Program-made: the position numbers and the translations under genes
The notes under the pieces: generated by a model
The model's database searches: none
What the model was told of the DNA's origin: nothing
What the model saw: the letters and a program-made list of their open reading frames with translations, nothing else
Origin: Massospora cicadina
Taxonomy: Eukaryota; Entomophthoromycota; Entomophthoromycetes; Entomophthorales; Entomophthoraceae
DNA length: 64,000 bases
Direction of reading: 5' to 3'
Assembly: GCA_022478985.1 (NCBI GenBank)
Contig: JAKSZP010017492.1
Span: forward strand, 1-64,000
Part shown: piece after piece, positions 57,106 to 64,000 of the stretch
Layout: each line of letters starts with the position of its first letter
How positions within the stretch are numbered: the first letter of the stretch is position 1

Positions 57106-57998
57106 TGTCAAGAGAGTGTCTGTAACTCTCTCGTTCCCAGCAAGGTGGTGTGGGATGCAAACCCACATTGCTAGGGAACTAGCCATTAGAATAATGGGAA
57201 GAAAGCACCTCAAACGGTGCCTGTGCCAAAAGCACCCCAGGTAAGGGTGTAAAGCGCAACATAAAGTACCAGGTAAGACAGGAATATCATGGCTTGAGTG
57301 GACCCCAAAGGTGAGTCCATAATAAAATGTAACTTGGTGTCAGGGGTCTTGGGTGCCTCGATCTGGAGGGGACCTGGGTGGCCCAAGGGAGCACCTGGGA
57401 TTTTGGTAAATTGTGATAGAAGTTAGTGGCCCACATAGTTGGAGACCTTTTCGAAGAGGTCTGCCACCAAGTTAGCCCAAAGGAACCATAAGTAAAAACA
57501 TAAAAAAACGGGTATTTTTATTTAAGAAAGTCGACCAACAAGGAATGTTGGTCGCAAAACATATTTAAAGTGTGGCGGGGAAATTTGGGTTCTGCGGAAA
57601 TGCGCCCAAGCCTTGATGCTCCAATAAACAGATGCTTCCATCCATCTTAGTAAAATACACCAAAAGTGCCTTCACTCGAGTAATCAATTGAAGCCATATT
57701 TTACCTGAGCTTAAAATTTCATATCTAGAGCGGGACTTGAACCCTTGCTCTCCAGCCAAGTGAAGTGAACCATCTATGTTTTTAACATAAATTGTTCGCT
57801 TTAGTGCCTGGGCCGCGATCAGAGGCTGGGCGCTTTGCACCCCATTAGTATCAACCTGGGCATGTTTGGATTGCACCCAGCGTTGATCTAAGGTGTGTTT
57901 CAGGTCAGGAAGAGCCTGAAGCTTCACCTTCTGGGCCTCCTGTCACCCAGCCTTGTCTTTAGCATCTGTTCCTACTATAAAGTCATCCAACCATGACA
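57106..57998 (-). repeat. 3' LTR of K
   Basis: 893 bp. On the minus strand it starts TGTCATGGTTGGATG after the purine tract AAGAAGGAGGAGAGTAA (57999-58015) and ends ACTCTCTTGACA. It holds the same TATA-like box and start palindrome as the 5' copy (TATA at about 57561-57570, start 11-mer at 57529-57539). Confidence 0.95.
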
Positions 57999-58490
57999 TT
58001 ACTCTCCTCCTTCTTGGGCTCCACCTCCCCTCCAGGGGCGTTTGCTAAGGAGAAGTTCTTATGTGCTGGTGGCCACTTCATAGCAGCAACGGCTGGCTTA
58101 GGCTGAGATCCTGCAGCCTCAGGAAAACGATTATGGAAATATTCGATCAGGTCTTGGGCATGTACACAATCCTGTGCTGGCATCCAACTGTTCTCTACCG
58201 CATCAAACCCTTTCCAGGATACCAGGTACTCAAGGCGTCGCTTAACCCGGCGGGAGGCTACTATTTCCTCCACTTCCCATTCTGGTGCCCCATCCACAAG
58301 ATAAGCCTCGGGATTCACAGGAGGAGGGCCCTCAAACAATGTCAACTTGCTTTCATGAAAGACAGAGAAGATCTGAAACGCAGAGGGAAGATCCAACTGG
58401 TATGAGGCATGTCATACCTTTCTAACTACACGGTAAGGACCAATCCTCTTTGGACCCAGCTTTTTGCATGGCTGCTTGATAGGGATGTTT
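57999..58490 (-). pseudogene. Element K: post-integrase tail and chromodomain
   Basis: 57983-58396 is open for 137 codons. It begins with DLPSAFQIFSVFHESKLTLF, the segment before the chromodomain, then EWEVEEIVASRRVKRRLEYL and VSWKGFDAVENSWMPAQD, ending LIEYFHNRFPEAAG. The aromatic residues of the methyl-lysine cage region (W, Y, W) are at the usual places. A short Ala/Pro tail and an acidic Lys-rich end overlap the purine tract. This is the best chromodomain in the window. Confidence 0.9.
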
Positions 58491-60138
58491 CAAGCATCAA
58501 GCATCACGAGATCCCCTTCCTTGTATGCTGGACCCACTCGGCACTTTCTATCAGCATTCTCCTTATAAACCAGCATAGCCGCCTCCAAACTTGTGGACCC
58601 CCCTTTATGGACCTTCTTGAGAGTCTTAGCAAAGTCTAACACAGCCTCCACTTTGGAACCACAGCTGGGCTCCATGTTAAAAGCAGGGCTAAAGCTGTGG
58701 TTAGAAAATAAAGGTGAACAACCGATTGATGAATGCAAAGTGTTGTTGTAGCTAAACTGGGCCATAGGAAGGTGAGGAACCCAATCTGAATGGTCTGCGG
58801 TGGTGTAACAACGCAGAAATTGTTCCAAGCACTGGTTCCTCGCTCAGTCTGCCCATCTGATTGAGGGTGATAAGCAGTTGAACGGCAGGGGCGGATCTGA
58901 AGAGTTTTACACAACTCTTCCCAAAAGATGGAGGTAAACTGGGGTCCCCGGTCACTAATGATTTCTTGAGGAACCCCATGAAGCGAAAATACATGGGCGA
59001 CGAAGAGCCTGGGCATTTCAGCGGCAGTTATAATTGTTCTGCAAGGAATAAATTGGGCGAACTTTGTAAAGCGGTCCACCACCACCATGATTGCATCATA
59101 CCCATCTGAAACGGGTAACTCCACAATGAAATCCACTGATAGGGAAGTCCAAGGCCCTTCTGCCTTTTGGACTGGTACCAGCAATCCCGCTAAAGGTTGC
59201 CGATTGGGTTTCATTTGATTGCAGATCAGGCACCCTTTATAGTACCGCCCTACCTGAACAGGCAAGCCCTTCCAATTGTAAGTGCGTCGTATCAACTCCA
59301 AGGTTTTTGCTTTTCCAGGATGACCAACGGTGATTCCGTCATGATGGTCCTGGATGATCTCCAGGCGCAGCGGTCCAGCAGAAACCCATAGGCGCCTCTG
59401 AAACCACACCCTCTCATCCTTCACGCGATAACTCCTGGATAAGTCCTCCTGATTCAGGGCACTCTTAGCGAGAACAACAGCATATTTGGCTGATAACGTC
59501 TGAGAAAGAACTACCTTCCTAAACATGCTATATTCTGCTGCATTTTCCAAAGGTATGAGCGCTGGCGTATGTACCGTGGACTTAGGAAGTTGAGGCAGAA
59601 TCATACTCGGTGTAATCATCAACTGGGTGTTGTGAATCTCTAACTCCTTTGGATTGGGAGCCAAAGTAGGGTTGCGGCTCAAAGCATCCGCCAAACCATT
59701 CTCCTTGCCCTTGGTGAATTCATAGGAAAATGTAAATGGGGCAAGGGTCTCATACCTACAGGTCTGACGTAGTGTTAGAACATGTGGAGCATGGTAGTAC
59801 AACAGGGCTCGGTGGTCAGTGCGTACCCAGAATGGTTGGGAAGAACCATGTAAGTGGTGACGCCAATAAATCAGCGCCTCCACCACTGCTAATAACTCCT
59901 TGTCATATACGGCGTAGTTTAGCTCATGCAGAGACATTTTCCTAGAAAAATATCCCACGGGATGCTCAGACCCATCTTCACCCACCTGTAACAGGGCAGC
60001 TGCAATGGCGAAGTTGGAAGCATCTGAGGACACAATGAACTCCTTTGCAGGATCAACATGGCGAAGGATGGATGTGGTTAACAAGGTGCACTTCACTGCT
60101 TGGAAAGCATCCTCCAAAAAGGGGGACCACTGAAGCAC
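58490..60138 (-). pseudogene. Element K: RNase H and integrase
   Basis: 58636-60138 (500 codons) is the longest open frame here. It runs from RNase H (FIVSSDASNFAIAAALLQVG, YFSRKMSLHELNYAVYDKEL, VRTDHRALL, KGKENGLADALSRNP) into integrase (DHHDGITVGHPGKAKTLELI, CLICNQMK, SVDFIVELPVSDGYD, EIISDRGPQFTSIF, TAYHPQSDGQTER). All catalytic acids of both domains are present. A one-base shift after QTER moves the tail to 58490-58828 (MEQFLRCYTTADHSDW, MAQFSYNNTLHSSIGCSP). Confidence 0.95.
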
Positions 60139-60837
60139 CTTGGCCCCGCAGCCTTATATAGGGGAGCTGCCACCTCGTAGAGATTGGGTGTGAACTTATT
60201 GAGGAACGTACACGTCCCCAAAAGCTCCTCAGTTCCTTGACAGAGGTGGGGGTAGGCCACTCACGAATAGCCTTCTCCTTGTCTGGAGTTATCATATGGC
60301 CCCGGTCAAAAACGACGTTGCCCAGAAAAGTAACCTGGGACTTGAAGAATTCGCATTTACTAATCTTGAAGATAAGGCAAGCAGCCCTCAATCTCTCCAC
60401 TACTTGTCAAAGGTGTACTGCATGTGACTCCTGATTGGGGGAGAACACCAAAAATTCATCCATGTAGGCAACTACACATACCCCAACAAGTCTTCCAACG
60501 CAGCATCAATGCGGCGTTGAAAGATGGCAGGGGCATTATTAAGCAAAAGGAATAACCCAGAACTGGAAAATTTCTTTTCTGGTGCAGAAAGCAGTTAACC
60601 ACTCTTGGCCCTTCTTTATCGGATTTGATTGAACGCATTGAGGCAGTTCAGTTTGGAGAAGACCTTCGCCTTCTCCACATAGCGCGCAATCTGGGAATCT
60701 AAAGGGATGAGATGGAGGTTGGGTACAGTCACATTGTTTAAGTTTCCATTATTGACACACGGACGTAAAGTTCCATCAGCCTTCTCCACAAAGAGCAGTG
60801 GGGAACAAACAGGAGAGGTACGCTGAAAGATGGCACC
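60053..60837 (-). pseudogene. Element K: reverse transcriptase, palm to connection
   Basis: Pieces in order: LRPCV-like fingers (60740-60790), KVFSKLNCLNAFNQIR (60610-60665), NAPAIFQRRIDAALEDLLG (60483-60540), AYMDEFLVFSPNQESH (60424-60470), ISKCEFFKSQVTFLGNVVF (60310-60375), PTPTSVKELRSF. The catalytic box reads YMDE, the second Asp being Glu. A one-base shift lies just before it, at the same place as in J. Confidence 0.9.
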
Positions 60838-61254
60838 TTAGGCCAACTGCTCCTTCACCCATACATCTAAAGCCTCTTCCTCCCGGACAGTCAATGGGTA
60901 TATGGGGGAAGAAATACGCACCAGATCCACAGTAAGTTTAAATTCACAATCAATTTTGGAAGGTTCTAGTAGCATACTAGCTGAAGCTGCATCAAAAGAA
61001 GATGCCAACTCCTCCAAACAGGAAGGTAAGGAAAGTCCCACAGTGGGCTTCAGCAAAGGGCAAGATATGAACTGGGAACATTGGGCCAATGGGGTAATCT
61101 GCCTGTGGCATTATCCTCAGACAGAGGAACAATCAACTGGTGACCATTTGTTAAAGACAAGGATAAATTGTTTTTCTTTCAAATTATTTTTGACGTCAAA
61201 CTTACGCCACCACTTAAAGCTTAAAATGATGGGAAACAAGAGGTTTCTGATAGC
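60838..61254 (-). pseudogene. Element K: protease end and PR-RT linker
   Basis: 60838-61089 reads AQCSQFISCPLLKPTVGLSL, then YPLTVREEEALDVWVKEQLA, matching J 54720-54950. Further right, the minus strand has the KWWRKFDVK segment (about 61187-61215) that closes the protease in J. Frames change between these. Confidence 0.8.
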
Positions 61255-61563
61255 TTATAACTGGTCAGACAATTGATAAGAACCTACCTGGGAATTGACT
61301 GACTCCATGATGTTTAGAGTGGGGATACCTTTAGAAGCCCCACCTCTAACCATACCACCTGGTGAGTAACTCAAATCAAGGTAGTCAGCAAGGTTTTGGC
61401 CAATAAAATTATTTGAGGCACCAGTATCCACCAAAATAGTTGTGCTGAACTTTCCATAAGAGGATGTAAGGGTAGCAGTCAACAAGAAGTGTCCAGAATG
61501 GGATTTATTCAACGCAGAAAACGCCATCAACTCACCAGGAAATTCTTCCTCTGGCTTGAACAA
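61255..61563 (-). pseudogene. Element K: aspartic protease
   Basis: Open for 102 codons. TILVDTGASNNFIGQNLADY has an intact D-T-G-A. It is followed by LDLSYSPGGMVRGGASKGIP and NSQVGSYQLSDQL. It matches J (54350-54540). The protease would release mature Gag and Pol proteins. Confidence 0.85.
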
Positions 61564-61940
61564 GCCATCAGGGTATGTTTTGGAATCATAGAAGGGGAAG
61601 GATAGTGGGCCACTCTTACTACTGAGGCCACATATCCTACCACACCTTCTGCAGGTGCATATACATCTTTATATTTGTGGCGAAGTTCCTTTTCCACTTC
61701 CTGAGAACCCCTAATCATGGTAGGGGTCAAACGAGGGTTCTCAGGAGTAATCTGATAAACTGAAATTGAGTCCTCATCTAGACCGTATGAGTAAATAAAT
61801 GGTTTGTTTTGGGATAAATCGCTCACGTTATAAAATGCATTTTTTGATTCAAATGAACCCCCTCTCGTTCCAAGGGTTTGGTGTACATCGTTGTCCAAGG
61901 ACATCACCCCCAAGCCTGGAGCCGATGCCTCAGCATGCAC
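61527..61940 (-). pseudogene. Element K: pre-protease region
   Basis: Open for 137 codons: YSYGLDEDSISVYQITPENP, then EVEKELRHKYKDVYAPAEGV. It is conserved with J (53985-54170), so it belongs to the element. I do not recognise a domain; its place suggests the end of Gag or a Gag-Pol spacer. Confidence 0.65.
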
Positions 61941-63007
61941 CTCAGAAACATGTTGGGGAGAAAAATGATAACGGAATAATTTTTATTAAATTTGGGTTTG
62001 GACCCTTCGATGTTACCAATTTCTGCCAAGATGGGGAGGAAATCAGTGGGAAGCATCTCACAATTCAAGAAAATCTCACTAGTTGAGGAGGCGTTATTTA
62101 TAGGGACAACCATGGGTGACATCATCACGTCAGAATCATCTGAAACCTTTACTTCATTCTCGGGGCTAGACCCCTATACCATTCCAAATTTAGAAGAAGT
62201 AGAAGGATTTTAAGGATAAGATTCCCTCATTTCCAGAGGTGCACGCAACTTTTCGGCCTCTGTATTTATATGATTCGATCCAATGATGGCCAAATTACCT
62301 GGCCCCTTCCAGGTTGGGGCTGAGAAACTACCCCAAAGAGTTTTGACAAGATGATCAAATTTGGAAGGAGGCGACTGCCAAATTGGGGAGTTTCGCATTG
62401 ATCTGTTCAAGGTCAAATGGAGAAATGACGATTTTAACCTCGTCAATTAATGGCAAAGCCTGGGCTTTTTTGCAGAATTCACTCAAGTATACTTTCATCA
62501 GACGACCCACTTGTCGCAGAGAAAAGAACTCAAAGAAGAGATGGAGGGATGCTTCATCAGGTCAATTCTGCTCCAAGACTTGTTCCAACCCCCTATTGCT
62601 CGCCACAAGAGCGGCTTTGTACGGAGTACCACAAAAACCCAGTCACCCGCCTCAGGAGACAACTGGGACAACAGATCCACTCCTCGCAAAAGCAGACGTG
62701 AACTAGAAGAATTGTTTCTTCCTAACGAGGGTTTTGGCTCAAGGGAAGATAAGGCCTGATGAATTTCTGAATAAATCTCTGGAGAAAGGCGGGGAATTAT
62801 GACATTAGGACTGCGAAAAGTCTGAGACCACCAGGTACAAGCAGGAAGGGTGGGCACTTCCCAATTGGTGGTTGCAAGAATAACGCCAAGATGCACCAAA
62901 CAAAACCAAATGAGAAAACTGTGGTGAGCACCATCGTGGCAGTGACAAATGGCCAGTGCACCCAATTTACTGATAAAGAAAGTCCCACATGGATAATTCT
63001 TATGCAC
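61941..63007 (-). pseudogene. Element K: gag
   Basis: 62498-63007 opens with ATG at 63007 (MHKNYPCGTFFISKLGAL), 13 nt after the primer site, and runs 169 codons (CTWWSQTFRSPNVIIPRLSP, LLRGVDLLSQLSPEAGDWVF, LWRAIGGWNKSWSRIDLM). More pieces follow to 61941 in shifted frames. J has the same N-terminal motif. No zinc knuckle is visible, and the fold cannot be named from sequence alone. Confidence 0.7.
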
Positions 63008-63020
63008 GTATAATAAAAAG

Positions 63021-63031
63021 GTTGGTCAACT
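63021..63031 (-). other. Proposed self-primer binding site of K
   Basis: Minus-strand AGTTGACCAAC, 2 nt (TT) after the 5' LTR end. It pairs with GTTGGTCGACT in the LTR (minus strand of 63454-63464): 11 consecutive pairs, one of them G-U. Confidence 0.65.
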
Positions 63032-63033
63032 AA

Positions 63034-63923
63034 TGTCAAGAGAGTGTCTGTAAATCTCTCGTTCCCAGCAAGGTGATGTGGGATGCAAACCCACATTGCT
63101 AGGGAACTATCCATTAGAATAATGGGAAGGAAGGCACCTCAAATGGTGCCTGTGCCAAAAGCACTCAGGCAAGGGTGTAAAGCGCAACATAAAGTACCAG
63201 TTAAGACAGGAATATCACGGCTTGAGTGGACCAAAGGTAAGTCCATAATAAAATGTAACTTGGTGTCAGGGGTCTTGGGTGCCTTAATCTGGAGGGGACC
63301 TGGGTGGCCCAAGGGAGCACCTGGGATTTTGGTAAATTGTGATAGAAAGTAGTGGCCCACATAGTTGGAGACCTTTTCGAAGAGGTCTGCCACCAAGTTA
63401 GCCCAAGGAACCATAAGTAAAAACATAAAAAAACGGGTATTTTAATTTAAGAAAGTCGACCAACAAGGAATGTTGGTTGCAAAACTTATTTAAATTGTGC
63501 CAGGGAAATTTGGGTTCTGCGGAAATGCACCAAAGCCTTGACACTCAAATAAACAGATGCTTCCATCCATTTTAGTAAAATACACCAAAGGTGCCTTCAC
63601 TCGAGTAATCAATTGAAGCCATATTTTACCTGAGCTTAAAATTTCATAGCTAGAGCGGGACTTGAACCCTTGCTCTCCAGCCAAGTGAAGTGAACAATCT
63701 TTGTTTTTAACATAAATTGTTCGTTTTAGTGCCTGGGCCGCGATCAGAGGCTGGGCGTTTTGCACCCCATTAGTATCAACCTGGGCATGTTTGGCTTGCA
63801 CCCAGCGTTGATCTAAGGTGTGTTTCAGGTCAGGTAGAGCCTGAAGCTTCACCCTCTGGGCCTCCTGTCACCCAGCCTTGTCTTTAGCATCTGTTCCTAC
63901 TATAAAGTCATCCCACCATGACA
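63034..63923 (-). repeat. 5' LTR of K
   Basis: 890 bp, the partner of 57106-57998. It starts (minus) TGTCATGGTGGGATG and ends CTCTTGACA. Confidence 0.95.
63454..63495 (-). promoter_or_regulatory. K LTR promoter: TATA-like box and probable transcript start
   Basis: On the minus strand TTTAAATAAG (about 63486-63495) is followed roughly 30 bp on by GTTGGTCGACT (63464 down to 63454), the presumed RNA start and self-primer. As in J, the start lies in a palindrome (minus AACCAACATTCC then TTGTTGGTCG). Confidence 0.6.
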
Positions 63924-63928
63924 TTAAC

Positions 63929-64000
63929 CCCGCCTTTAACATGGAGCCCAGCTGTGGGTCAAAGGTTGAAGCAGTGGTGGACTTTGCCAAGACCATCAAG
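63929..64000 (+). pseudogene. Element J: integrase resumes after K
   Basis: Reads PAFNMEPSCGSKVEAVVDFA in the frame that stopped at 57105, and matches the K copy (AFNMEPSCGSKVEAVLDFA, about 58625-58685). J continues beyond the window. Confidence 0.9.

Larger units (their letters stand above)
57106..63923 (-). mobile_element. Full-length chromovirus K, nested in J
   Basis: 6818 bp, LTRs at both ends, flanked by the perfect 5-bp TSD ttaac (57101-57105 and 63924-63928). The order on the minus strand is LTR, gag, protease, RT, RNase H, integrase, chromodomain, LTR. The LTRs agree at roughly 95% of positions by eye, the closest pair in the window, so K is the most recent large insertion here. Frameshifts and an RT active-site change make it inactive. 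Confidence 0.95.

Noticed and set aside
1..64000. tRNA, rRNA or CRISPR array
   Set aside because: I scanned for cloverleaf-like and spaced-repeat patterns while reading and saw none; the direct repeats present are LTRs and target duplications.

Overview
This window looks like a transposon graveyard from a repeat-rich eukaryotic genome. I found no host gene, tRNA, rRNA or CRISPR array. Almost every recognisable coding stretch is a decayed piece of an LTR retrotransposon (Ty3/gypsy type, several with chromodomains) or of one LINE. The host cannot be named from this sequence. The mix of Tf1-like chromoviruses and a zinc-knuckle LINE fits a large fungal genome best, but this is only a guess.

Layout. 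1-6546: chromovirus A (minus), its left LTR cut by the window edge. About 6900-10600: badly decayed plus-strand gypsy D. About 11426-19240: chromovirus C (minus). 19898-25163: complete-length LINE (minus) with a perfect 18-bp target-site duplication (TSD). About 25540-27578: gag remnant G (plus). 27579-36002: chromovirus B (plus, same family as A), carrying a small LTR element (30262-32046) inside its reverse transcriptase. About 36100-36620: integrase remnant. 39190-52594: gypsy H (plus), split by gypsy F (41838-49106), which is itself split by a solo LTR of the A/B family (46596-47965). 52686 to past the window end: chromovirus J (plus), split by full-length chromovirus K (57106-63923, minus).

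How the parts relate. A, B and the solo LTR are one family; J and K are another; C is a third chromovirus family. D, F and probably G are gypsy elements in which I see no chromodomain. Two reverse-transcription priming modes seem to coexist. F and H have a tRNA-type primer site starting TGG just after the 5' LTR. J, K and the small element in B instead have a 10-11 nt site, 2 nt after the LTR, complementary to a stretch inside the LTR about 31-33 bp downstream of a TATA-like box. That is the arrangement expected for Tf1-type self-priming.

The least expected signal is a set of four very short inserts (about 16-44 bp). They share the end ACCATCTAGTACTAA, mostly run into A's, and are flanked by 13-18 bp direct repeats. 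They lie in three unrelated host elements. For one pair the other LTR of the same element shows the empty site. They look like extremely truncated retroposons of an unidentified family.
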